A stretch of 64,000 nucleotides of DNA from Gaeumannomyces sp. JS-464 (Eukaryota > Ascomycota > Sordariomycetes > Magnaporthales > Magnaporthaceae), in NCBI GenBank assembly GCA_002197995.1, contig NGZR01000005.1, positions 4,836,001 through 4,900,000 on the forward strand, given 5' to 3'. Position 1 is the stretch's first letter. Each line of letters begins with the position of its first letter. The translations under genes were made by a program, and so were the position numbers. Below, in pieces: positions 33,477 through 45,098 of the stretch. Below the pieces are notes generated by a model. That model did not search any database and was not told the DNA's origin. It saw only the letters and a list, made by a program, of their open reading frames with translations.

Positions 33477-36400
33477 TTTGATGGATTGAGTTTGGTTGGT
33501 TTGGTTGATTTGGTGATTCGCTCGGGTTTCTCGAAGTGAGGGTTTCAAGGGGTGGATAGGAGGGGAGAGAGGAATGGGAGAAGAGGAGCGGAGGAGCAAG
33601 AAAGAAAAGGGCTTCGTCACCCGAACCAGCCGAGCAGAGGGGACCACCTACTCAGGCCAACTAAGGTCGGAGACCCGAGCCGAGCAAAACCTTCGATCCG
33701 GACCAGACTCAGAGGAAGGTGGGGGAGGGGTGTCGGTCGCTGTTCCAGCATGGAAGGCCGTCACCAAAGAGCACGGCTGGCGGTGCTTTGGGGCTCCTGT
33801 TTGGCCTGCCCCACTCACGGCTTTTGCACCTCCATCCGAATCTACCGCCCCGGGCCCAATTGCGGAGCTGGGAGCTCTGCTGTTGCATCAACCTTCCGTC
33901 ATCCAGTGCATGAGAGGCTGCGTACGAGGGGTGAGGGGCGCTGACAAATGGAATGGCGATTTCGTCATAAGCAGAGCCAGCGCCGATCGGCACCCGACAC
34001 GCATAACCCGCGTGGGAAACAACCTAGCAAGCAACCGAGCGGATTGAAGGGAGCGATGTCAAACATCTGAAACATGCGTGCGCGAGGCTGGTTGCAGGTA
34101 ACTGTTGAAATCAAATCCCGATTGGTGTTATACTTGGCGCCCCTGATATAAACAAGACTTTCTTAGCTTCCATGTCAGACGAGGACCGTCTGGACTGCCG
34201 CTGTAGGGCTGTTTCCCTTGCTGTGGCAGCATCTTGCTGTACAAATTCCCGTACCTTTCCTGCCTCTTTATTTTGCCACTTCCTCCCCGGCAGTGGCTGG
34301 CGAGAGCAACAAACGGCCCGGACGTTTCTTCAACCGTGCTCGCGAGAAATAGCCGGGGCGCTCGCCTTAGGGCTCACTTGCTGCTATTGCGGGCGAAGAG
34401 GATGAGGCGCTGGCATGCCATAGCATAAATCCTTCCTCAAGAGGTCGACTATGCCAGCCCCTCAAAGGGCACCCTGCTGCGGGTTGACTTATTCTACTTG
34501 TTGGAACTGGCAACCGCCGACCGTGTAATGTTACAGAACACCAGCCCAATCTCAACTAAGCTCAGGATATGTGGAGAAGACGCGTGTCACACTCTAAGAA
34601 GCAGCCGCAAGTAGAGGGGTGCCTGGCTGATTGGCTATTCTTTATTCGCAGGATAGTAGAAGCAGACTTTGGGTTTGACATGTGTCACCGCCGTTGAGCT
34701 GTCGAGGCAGCCGTAGTGTGCGCAGCGACTATCACGCATCTTTGAGGTCAAAAACAGCAGACGATTCGACAGGCTGCGCGTGTCTACCCCGGCAGCCGAG
34801 GGCACCCCCCAGGACCCCAAGGAGAAAATGTGCATCTTGGCACAGCTTGAGCACCTGCGGTTGGCTTGTCGGTTCGCCTACTGCATGTAGCATCACTGCC
34901 CCGCAACTTCGCTGGCGATCAAATCGCCTCTACCCCGAGTCGACTGAGGCATAGGTGTTGGCTCGCTGGCATGTTTCTGGATACACGAGATCTGCCATGC
35001 ACGTAGGCTTTAGTGGCAGAGAGCACGGGACCTGGATCTCACATGAGGCAGGTCCTTGTGTTTCTCTGCCGTCTTTTCCCGTCGAGTCGTTGTCAAAGTC
35101 CCAGTGAGTGCTTCGAAAAACCGGGACGACGAAGGAGTCAAGACAATCCAACAAAACCCTGCTTCAAATGCACGACAGGGATCGATACATCAACGGGAAA
35201 GAGACGGAAGATACATCAACGGGAAAGAGACGGAAGAAACGATCTAAAAAAACACGAGTTTAAATAGCGGCCAGCCAGATGCGGTAAAGAAACGTCGAGG
35301 CACAGGACACACGCGCCTCCTAGCACGTCGTCGCAAGCCCGTAATAGATAAAGCTGCAACCGGCTAACAACGTCGATGGGGGAAAGCTTGCAATGGATGT
35401 GTGAAGATTGAGAAGCACATAAGGAATAAGACCAAGTAGAAGCCAAGCGTGTGCGTGCCAGCGGTTTTCCAGCAACGGCCAGCCACGCAGCCGAAATGGA
35501 GCTGTTGTCGCACTGTAATCAACTGGCACGCACGGCCCTGGGCGCGGCTGCCCGTCTTGTCGGGCACTCACTTGTGCCGCTAGCATGGATAAATGACATC
35601 CACCATCTGACCTCGACACGGTGTGAGGGCCGCTCCTATACGCACTGGCTAGCGCTCGCCCGGACTGGGCATTTGTTTCGCGATGGTAATGCTGTCCTGG
35701 GGTGGTAGGGCGTGGAGGCGCGCGGAACATTCAGCCTGACAGAGTGTCCTGATAATGTGATGAGCCTGCCCCGGCCTTTTCCTCCCACACCGACACCAGA
35801 ACCTGTGAATTATCGTCGGTGGCAGAATTAGGAAAACGCCGACGACGACGCCACGCAATGAGCGAGCCGCCCTGTGGCTTAGGCACATACGCTCCCCGCC
35901 ATCCTCTCGCAGTGCGTGCGACCCCTGTGGAGGCAGCGGAGATCCACCCGCAGTTGCGACGCTGGTTCGATTGGGAGGTCTCCAGCCCACCACCTGCCGC
36001 ACCAAAAACGCCGTAGGGCCAGCGCCGACAATTGGGCGTCTCAACGCCTGAGAGCGACAACCTTCCCGAGTCCTATTCGCAGCCAGATAGTCCTCCAACG
36101 CCGTCGTCGCAGGGGCCCATCCAGGTAGGCCAAGTGCGCGCACATCACTTTTAATTGCGCAGAACACCCTGGCCTGCGTGACTTGGACGGCTTTTGCTCT
36201 CCCCTCTTTTAGGTTCCCTGCGCCTCCCTGCAGTGGTTGGATCGAGACGGGCTGGACAACCGACCCAGCGAGCCAGATAGACTCGAGGCCCCCTCCCGAC
36301 CATAGCACCCGTCGAGCCAGCACCACGCCACCGCCATCAGCCCGATTGCTCGCGATTTGCGCCATCGCCCGCTCTCCTTTGGGCTGGCAGTCAATCCGTC

Positions 36401-36499
36401 GCGCGGCCGAATTTGTTTCTACCCCTCGCATCGGCGGCCTCAGCAAGGCCGCAATCTTGACGGCCCGCCTCGACCCGACCCGACTCGACTTCCTCGGAC
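33477..36499. other. Long intergenic region between sod1 and rom2
   Basis: About 3 kb with no recognisable gene. It should contain the sod1 promoter on the left and a long promoter and/or 5' leader of rom2 on the right; long leaders are common for cell-wall-integrity genes. A 26-bp tandem duplication lies at 35185-35236. Confidence 0.5.
35185..35236. repeat. 26-bp perfect tandem duplication
   Basis: Two adjacent identical copies of a 26-base unit beginning ATACATCAACGGGAAAGAG. Slippage-type duplication in non-coding sequence. Copy number may be polymorphic. Confidence 0.75.
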
Positions 36500-39400
36500 A
36501 TGTCTTTCAACAGCGACGGCCGTCGGTATGGCCATGTGCCACCGGCGCAGTATCCTGTCCCCGGCCAGCAGCCTCAGGCCCCCTACGGACGCCGATCAAG
36601 CTTCCACCGCGGCGATGACGCCGCCCACTTCGACGTCCAGGGCAACGGCGGCGCAAATCGCGGCGAGGATGAGCTCTTCCTGACGAGCCCCACCGCCGGA
36701 TCCTCGTCGTCCGCCTCGGCCACGAGACCAGGCAGCTACGGTTCCATCAACGTCGGCATGGCCGGATACCAGCACCAGTACCAGACCCCACCAACCCCGA
36801 CGACCTACAATCCCGCGCAGTTTGCCTCGCAGCCCGTGTCCAGCTTTGGGCGCTCGCAGAGCACTTCGCAGGTCCCCATCTCGGGCCGGTACGGCAACAC
36901 CCCGACCACGCCCACGTACCTACCGCAGTCGCCCACCAACTACACTCCCCAAACATACAACCCTGCCGCCTACGCCGGCACGACTGCGACGAATGCCGGC
37001 GTGCCCCAGCGGCATCCTACTTACGCTGGCTACAGCAACTATACCCCCTCCTACAATCCCGCCGCCCCTATACAGCCCTCCCCTGTGACCTCGACGCCGG
37101 CATACGGTCAACAGAGTCTCCCGTCCTCTCAGTCGGTCCAGGCCGGATATGCGCCCGCGCTCCCCAGTCCCCAATACGGGACCTCGACGAGCTCTTCAAC
37201 CGTATCATCCCAGGCGGTCACCTCCTATGACACGTCGTCTTCGTACTCCAACAACAACTATTCGGCAGCGAACAACAACTACTTTAACTCGTACACCAAC
37301 GGTTCTGTGCCGTCTGCTTCGGCGTACCATGGTGGCGCATCGCAGCAGACTCCATACCCCGCTCAGAATGTTATGCCTGCCGAGCCGAGCTACTCGAGCG
37401 ACGCGATCTATGGCCATGTCAGGTCCAACTCCCACAGCTCCCCCTTGCCCTCACCGCCTGGGCATGTTGCCCAGCTGTCCCCCTCGGCTCTCCAGAGGCA
37501 CCCAACAAATGCCCCACTCCCGAGCCGCCCAGCAATGGAGAACGTGCCTGAGGAGCAGCAGGACTGGGACCCCAGCGGCACGGGCACGCAGAGTGACGAC
37601 TCGATAGCCCAGGATAGCCTCATGGAGGAAATAGACAGAGACTTGGCCGAGTTGGCGAGCTCCCAATCGACGACGCGCTCGCACTCGCGCCGCCCGCGGC
37701 CCATCAACGGAAACTTGTCGGATGACGACCGAAACCGCCTACGCCGCTACGATACCGACAGCGACCCCGAGGGTGCCTTTGGCGTCTACGAAATGCAGCA
37801 GGCGCTCATGGACGACCGTAGGTTTAGTGGCGGGAACTCGGCCCCGCACGACCCTGCCACGCCGCCACCGCCGCTGCCTGCCCCGCCAGAGGATCACGGC
37901 ATAAGTGATGGCGAGTTCGTTATGGATCTGGGCCTCGCCAGCGGCGGATACGCCGGCACGCTATCCTATGACAATAACATAGGATCTCCACCTCAAAGCG
38001 CCTCGCTACCTCCCGAGGGCGGTCGGCCACTGCCAACACCAGGCGCGCCTCAGTATGGTAATGCTCATATGGACTATGGCGGGACTGGCGGGCTCCAGGC
38101 CCCGACGCGGCGGTCACGAAGCTTCGACCAGGGGGACGAGCGTGTGTCTCTCCGCTCGGGCAGGAGCGGGAGCGAATCGCCCCTCAAGGATGAAGACTAC
38201 CCGGACATGTTCTACCACCCTGGTCTCAGCAATCGGCCGCTTCCCTCGCTCCCTCCCGGATCCGACAGCAGCTCGATGGTGTCCGCCCGCCCTTCGACGC
38301 GGTCGAACTACCAGCACGGGTACTCGCAGAGTATCGAGTCTAGGCCAGACGCATCCCTCTTGCCCAGCGCTCAGCTACAGCAGCAGCAACAACAGCAGGT
38401 TGAAAGGTCAATATCGTTGTCAAGCCACAGCACGACCCCTCATGTCCAGGTGCCAGGGCGTTCGCGCACTGATGCGGCCGACGAGAGGAGGAAAGCCCAC
38501 CGGAATATGGCGCAGCAGGCCGCCCAGGGAGCCGGACTCCCGTACGATGGGTACGACACGGGGACACCGTCGTCATCCATGGCATACGACGCCATCACGC
38601 TGCCAGCGGGTGGCCGGCGTAAGGGGTTCATTCCGTCCAAGCTGAGCTCGAGCGACATCCGGCGGTGCGCGGAGCCGTGGGCACTCAGCGGCATCGCGGC
38701 TTGGATCCGCGAAATGGCCGAGGGCGAGCCAGACCTGAAGCAGAAGACGATCGAAGAGGGCCTGGTGAAACTGTTCAGCACCAAGGTGCCAACGATGAAT
38801 GTGGCAGACGCCGAGACGCTGGCAGCCGATGCCTTCAACTCGATGCTGGAGGCTGGCATCCTGGTGCGCGAGGAGGAATGGGTCAAGTTTGGGCCTGGTT
38901 CCATCTCGGGTGTGCTGTGGCAGCTGACAGGCAGCGGATGCTACTCGCCCAAGCTGCACGAGGATGAGATCCAGGGCCGGTGCTACTCGCACCACTGTAC
39001 CAGGACGCTCAAGAAGGCGAACCTGGATGACCTCATGTCGGAGGAGTCGGCAAAGAAGCTGGGCTGGGCCGAGATGTTCCACGTGACAGCGGAGCAGATA
39101 GCACAGCGGCCCAAGAAGGAGACGGAGCGGCAGAACATCCTGCATGAAATCGTGCAGAGTGAAGAGGAGTACATGAACCAGCTCGAGGTGCTGCGGGTGC
39201 TGTACAAGGAACAGCTCAGGGCATGGGAACCGCCCATCATCACACCCAGCCGACGCGACAAGTTCATCAACACCGTTTTCGGACACGCGGATGCAGTGCA
39301 GCAGACCAACAAGGAGAACCTGCTGGCGCAGCTCAAATACCGCAGAACGAGCAGGGCCCCTGGATCACTGGCTTCAGCGACATCTTCCGCGAGTGGATTC

Positions 39401-41762
39401 GAAAGGCCAAGGAGCCCTATATCGCCTTCTCGGCCGCTTACCCCTTCGCGGTTCACATGGTGCGGCGCGAGGCGGAGCGCAACCTGCTGTTCCGGCAGTT
39501 CCTCGACCATGTCCGCAGTCACAAGCGGTCGGAGCGCCTGGGCTGGGACACTTTCCTCAAGGCTCCCATCACGCGGCTGCAGCGGTACGGCTTGCTGCTG
39601 TCGACCGTGCTCAAGAACTCGACCAAGGACGACGACGAGAAGGCCAATCTAGGCAAGGCCATTGAGGAAATCCATCTGGTCACGCTCGAGTGCGACAAGC
39701 TGGTCGATGAGATGACCAAGAAGGTCAATCTGGTCGAGCTCCAGTCGGCGCTTGTGCTCCGCCCGGGCTTCCAGTCCAACCTGCAGCTAGACGCCGCCGG
39801 CGCCATGGCCCACGAACTGCAGATGTCTGGAGACCTGCAGAGGATGGGCTCCAAGGGTGTGCGTTGGGTCGACACGCACGCGTTCCTGTTTGACCACTAC
39901 TTCATCCTGGCCAAGGTGATCCAGTCGGGCAGGGATGGGAGGACGGAGAAGAAATACGACGTATCCAAGGAGGTGAGTTGCCTTTCCGGCCTGACTCCAT
40001 TCATGCACGCACGCACGCACGCATGCATGCATGCAGCCTCGATATGCTAACAACAGCCATCCGTTTCATCATTCACAGCCAATCCCTATGCCTCTGCTGT
40101 TCCTCGAGAGCATGAACGACGACCCGGTTTCCAAGCAAAAGGGCATCACGGCCCCCTCGCCAGGACGACAGCGGCGGCGACGTCCGGGACACAACTGAGC
40201 AAGGTAGCGTCCAACGGAGGCGATCGGCCAATGCTAGAGCACACGGCCACGGCGTCTTCGGTGGGGTCGCTCAGCGCAACATCGCGGCTGGGAACACCGG
40301 GCGCAGGCGAGGAAGGAAAGATCCTGTATCCATTCAAGGTCAAGCACCTGGGCCACGAGGTGTACACGCTGTACGCAACGTCGGCGCAGAACCGGCAGGA
40401 GTGGTGCAACAAGATCATTGAGGCCAAGACCAAGAGCGCGCGGGGCCTGCACGCACAGAACGCGGAGCCGTTCCGGCTGCGAGTGCTGGCGGACAGCGCT
40501 TTTGCTTATGACTCGCTCTCAGCCATGGGCAGGACGGCGGGGTGCCAATTCGGGGCACGCCGCTGGACCGGGCGATCCGCGAGATGGAGAACGAGTACGG
40601 GCCCGGGCGGGGCCCGGCGGCGGTGTGCCGGGCGCAGGTCAACTGCGCGGCGTCTTTCACGGCGTTCGGCAAGTCGGTGACGGCCATCGGGACGGACTTT
40701 GGCGTGTACATCTCCGAGGCCAACAGCCCGCGCGGATGGACGCGGACGGTGCAGGCCAACCGGGTGACGCAGATGGCGGTCCTCGAGGAGTTCTCGGTGT
40801 TGCCTGCTGATCGCGGACAAGTCGCTTGTGTCGTACCCGCTTGACGTGGTGGCGCCTGTGTCCAACTTCCCGGCGCCAGCGCATGACAACCCGCGGCGGG
40901 CACCAGTGCGGCTGGCCAAGGACGTGTCCTTCTTTGCGACGGCGCGCATGAAGGACCGCATGTTGGTCTTCTTCAAGCGCAAGGAGGGCATGCACAACAC
41001 CTTCAAGGTGCTCGAGCCCGTGTTCCAGAAGTCGACCGAGAAGAAGACACGGCTGTTTGGCGGCCGGCGCGGGGGCTCGGGCAGCACCGAGTACTTCAGG
41101 GACTTTGACGAGTTTTACCTGCCGACCGAATGCTTCTCGCTCAACCTGCTGCAGACCTACATCGCTGTGGCGACGGCCAAGGGCTTCGAGCTGCTGACGC
41201 TGGACAAGAAGCAGACCATGTCGGTGCCGCGCGACCTGACGACGCCGGCCATCGCGGGCATTGCGCACCGCATCCGCGACCAACGGCCCCTGGGTATGTT
41301 CAAGCTCAACGATCAGGAGTTCCTGCTGGCCTACGAGGACTGCGCCGTCTACATGGACAAGCACGGCGAGGTCTCACGCACACTTGTCATGGAGTACTCG
41401 GGTAAGCAGAAGAAGGCGCACTCGGCCACCATGTTTGGCCAGTACCTGCTGCTGTTCAACGAGGATTATGTCGAGGCGCGCAACGCCGAGAATGGTCGCC
41501 TGCGCCAGATCGTCGCCGGCCGCGACGTGCGATGCCTCGACTATGGCTACCGCGGCCCCACGGGCATGAACGCGGGCGGACCTGGCGCCGGCGGCGTGGG
41601 ACCCCCCCTCACCAACAGCAGCCTCCCCCTTACGGGCCGGGGGCCGGGGCCGTCGGGCAAGGCTCCAAGGGCACGGTCAAGATCTGCATGTCGCACCCCG
41701 AGGTGCCCGGGCAGCAGATTGTGCTCGAGCTGCTGCTCAACGACGGTCACGTTGAGAGGTAG
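36500..41762 (+). CDS. rom2: Rho1 guanine nucleotide exchange factor Rom2 (DEP-DH-PH-CNH)
   Basis: Activator of Rho1 in the cell-wall-integrity pathway at the plasma membrane. The ATG at 36500 opens a disordered Tyr/Pro/Gln/Ser-rich N-terminus of about 700 residues. Next come a DEP-like domain (about 710-800, RRCAEPWALSGIAAWIREM), a DH domain (about 877-1070, with ILHEIVQSEEEYMNQLEVL and the core helix PITRLQRYGLLL), a split PH domain (PFKVKHLGHEVYTLYA) and a C-terminal CNH domain (about 1345 onwards). An intron at 39973-40078 carries an ACGC/ATGC microsatellite. The frame shifts near 39333, 40160, 40545, 40807 and 41602. Each lies in a short G or C run, and the correct domain sequence continues after each. 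Length is about 1,720 aa, long for the family. Confidence 0.93.
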
Positions 41763-42959
41763 TCCGAGCTGAGCTGGATGTGCCTCGGACGACATGGGTC
41801 GAAAGAGAAAGAGGAGAAAGACGAGCGGTTTCAAACACTACGCGACGATGACTAGCCACGCACTTGTGATGGTTCAGGATAAGGGGCCTGAGTGGGCGCG
41901 AGGATTTAACTCTTATGGTGCAGGAATTGTATATAGGTGCATGTTTTCTGTGGATAAGTCGATGGAGATGGCTGCGATTCAGGATGACGATGGTCTTTGG
42001 GTTGGTTCCGTTTCTGGTTTCCGTCATCACTCGAGGGCGTCTCTTTCCGCCTTGTTTCATTATTTCTACTGCTATATCTTTCTTCTCCTTGCCCGGTTGG
42101 CCAGTTGACCGGATAAGGGGCTGGCGCGCGGATGCGCGACATGTTCGTCCCCTCCTTTACTATACCTCCATTATCTCTACTACAGTCCTACTGTTATCAT
42201 GACGTTTTCCGATTTCGGTTCCCTGGCAGGCAGCTCGTTGCCAAGTGCGGTTGACTGTGCGCGACGGTTCATGCAGCATTCGTTCTTTTATTCGGGCATC
42301 CATTTCTTGTTTCCCCCCCCCCCCCCCCCCCCCCCCCAGGAAGGTGTGCTTGACGGGGTTGATTCTCACAGGATTTGAACAAGCAGATACCAGGTAGATG
42401 ACGCCATATTTCTTTCAACTTCAACTTGCACTCGACCTTTTCCGTTGAAAGAAACCCTTCCTTTGTGCACTGAATCCTGCCAACCATCTACATGCAAAAA
42501 GAAAGATGTAAGGGCTGGCTGACTCCGAAACGGATTGATAAGAGCAACGACACGCCTTCGTTGCCTGACTGACAAGTGAAACCAACAACCAAAGAAAACG
42601 CCCAAATGCCATCCATCCATGCCAACGGAACAACATATGAAAGGAAAAGAAATATGGAAGAAGAAAATGAAGAGAGACGTGAGAGAGAAGGTCCGGTCCC
42701 GAAAAAAACGAAAGAAAGAAAGCAAGAAAAAACCACAGAGGGTTACATGATTTTGACTTCTTGTATATCCTCTATCAGCCACGTCAAAATCTCCTTGATC
42801 CACTATCCCAAGCCCCTAGAACCACCCCGACAGCGCCAACACTCTGCGCGACTGCGAGAGATGTCGGTGCGCCTTTTGATGCCTCTCTCTGTCTTTGGCT
42901 GCTGGGGCTAGATGCCTCAGCTAGGCCACTTATACTCGGATGGAGAGCAGCCATCCTAG
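41763..42959. other. Convergent intergenic region with a poly(C) tract
   Basis: 3' regions of rom2 and the anion transporter meet here. It contains a C-run of 25 at 42313-42337. Long purine-rich frames at about 42600-42730 are low in complexity, and I do not believe them to be coding. Confidence 0.5.
42313..42337. repeat. Poly(C) tract, 25 nt
   Basis: An uninterrupted run of 25 C. A run of such length is likely to be miscounted by most sequencing methods. The true length is uncertain. Confidence 0.85.
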
Positions 42960-45098
42960 CTAGACGTGACCGCTCCTACGGCGGCCGTTTTGGCTCTGGC
43001 CGTTGGACGAGCGTCCGTTGCTGCCGCCGCGGCCGTTGGTCGTGACGATGGCGTCCCTCTCGAGGTCGACGAGGTTGTCGTGCTGCTTGCGGCCGCTCAC
43101 GACCTCGCCGCCGCTGTCCCTACCGCCGCCGGCGCCGCCGCAGCGGTTGAGGTCGTCGTCGAAGCTGTCGGCGTCGTCGTCATCATCATCGGCGCCGAAG
43201 CCGCCAAACCCTTCGTCGTCATCCTCGGGCTTGCCGTCGCGGCAGGCCCAGGCGTCGACGTAGCGCAGCGTCTCGCGGCTCCAGAAGCGGCCGAACCAGG
43301 CCAGGCGGATGGGCACAAAGGCGATGATGATGAGCGGGAAGCTCGGGGCCGCCACGGTCAGGGTGACGCCGAAGATGAGCAGCGTCACGACGACCTGGGT
43401 CAGGGTGTACATGTGCACGCCCAGCCAGCTGACGCCGCGCGGCAGCGTCTTGACGCAGTCGAGCTCCGAGGGGGGCGAGCAGGTACGACAGGCGCGGCAG
43501 GATGGGGTTGACGGACAGGGACTCGTAGCCCATGAAGAGGAAGAGCCCCGCCAGGACCGACGTCGGCGTCAGGCCGAGCAGCCGCTGAAAGGGCGGCGAC
43601 ACGAAGCACAGGATCAGCGCCGCCTGGAGGAAGTGCGAGTAGCGCTGCTCGTGCACGCGCGGCACCAGGCGCGTCTTCTTGCGCGCCGCCGTCGGCGCCG
43701 GGAACGAGACGGGGCCGGGCGCGGGGGGCAGCGGAGGCGAGGACGAGGCCGAGACGCCCGAGGCCGCTCGGCGGCGCTCAGCGGCGGCGGCCAGTTTGTC
43801 GTGCTGCTCGTCGTCTTCGGCTTCGTACTTCTCGGTCAGGTAGCGCAGCGACTCGGAGTGCAGCGGGGCCTGGGGCAGCAGGCCGTTGGCGGGCGGGATG
43901 CCCATGATGCCGCAGGCGGCCGTGGTGATGCCCAGCAGGGCGACGTCCCAGGCGTAGCCGCCGGGCTTCTTGACGCCGTAGCGCGGCATGGTGCAGATGA
44001 TGAGCTGATCTCGTGGTCGAAGTAGTAGAGCACCGTGATGATGGCGCCCGGGATGATGGCGACGACGACCCACTGGATCGGCAGCTTCCAGAACTCGACA
44101 AAGAAGTAGTCCCGGTCCGGGTTCGTGGGCGGAACGAGGTCGACTGCACGGGCAGGCGGTGGTGCTCGAGCTTGCTGAGCTCGCCCATGTAGGGGACCGC
44201 GATCCACAGCATGATGGACAGCGCGGCCGCGTACTCGGTCAGGCCCATGCGCACGAAGCGGCCGAACAGGGGCGCCCAGTTGACGGCGGTGGCGAGGAAG
44301 ACGGCGGTGAAGCAGGTGCCGAAGGCGCCCAGGACCGAGTACAGGAAACTCGCGAAGGGCACGGCGTCGTGGATGCGGCTGAGCTGCTTGTAGGCCTTGT
44401 GGAAGTAGATGACGCTGTTGAGGAGCGAGAAGATGTCGGAGCTGAACTCGGTCACGTACTGCATAGTCCAGTCGTGCGCGTTGAAGACGGCCAGCAGGAT
44501 GTGCATCCAGCCGGCGTGGATCAGCGACCACGCCATGAGCGGCAGGAACGGCACGTGGAAGTACTTGACCGACAGCTCGTACAGGTTCTCGGCCAGGACC
44601 GAGAAGGGGCCCGTGACGCCCAGGATGGTCAGCGGCTGCGCCGAGAAGAGCGAGAAGACGAGGCCGCAGAGCCCCGTGCTGAAGACGACCTCGACCGTGC
44701 CCACGACTGGCCCGTGAGCGCGTACAGGTCGCTGGCGATGCCCGGCAGGATGTTGGTGAAGAAGACGTAGACGGCGCTGGCGAGCACCAGCTGGTTGAAC
44801 AGCGTCCAGTCGGTCCAGTACCGCCCCGCAGGTTGCGCATGTCCTGCTTCAGCAGCCGGAACGGCTCCAGCTTGCCGCCCTTGGCGAACCACCGCCGTGT
44901 CTTTTCGCGGAAGCTCAGCGTCTCGGCGAACCCGATCGCCCGACGCCGGCGACGCCGGTCGTCGTCGTCGTCGTTGTTGTTGTTGCGGTTGTCCGTCGTG
45001 GCCCCGTACCCTCCTCCTCCGCCTTGCGCCCCGCCCACGAGGGGGTTCCGCTCGGTGCCTCGACCGCGGGGCATGGATGATCCGTCGGTTGCCGGCAT
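42960..45098 (-). CDS. bor1: Bor1-type boron/bicarbonate anion transporter
   Basis: SLC4-like membrane transporter; the yeast homologue Bor1 exports borate at the plasma membrane. The ATG at 45098 opens a hydrophilic N-terminus with Asn/Asp and Arg tracts. Family segments in order are YWTDWTLFNQLVLASAVYVFF, GTVEVVFSTGLCGLVFSLFSAQPLTILGVTGP, VPFLPLMAWSLIHAGWMHI, PIQWVVVAIIPGAIITVLYYFDHEIS and PGGYAWDVALLGITTAACGIMGIPPANGLLPQAPLHS, then HEQRYSHFLQAALI. An acidic, Gly/Asn-rich cytosolic tail ends at 42960. About 712 aa with 10-14 predicted membrane segments. One-base shifts near 44830, 44705, 44140, 44010 and 43470 break the frame, several plainly in G/C runs. Confidence 0.92.

Noticed and set aside
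33552..34047. Plus-strand frames of 130-157 codons upstream of sod1
   Set aside because: They lie in the sod1 promoter, are Arg/Gly/Ser-rich by composition only, and carry no motif.
35185..35236. Tandem repeat considered as a CRISPR-like or regulatory array
   Set aside because: Only two directly adjacent copies without spacers; a simple tandem duplication explains it.
35950..35990. B-box-like GGTTCGATT sequence suggesting a tRNA
   Set aside because: No matching A box, acceptor stem or anticodon arm could be placed around it.
42576..42911. Lys/Glu-rich plus-strand frame with a complementary Phe/Ser-rich frame
   Set aside because: Both come from a purine-rich stretch; no evidence of coding.
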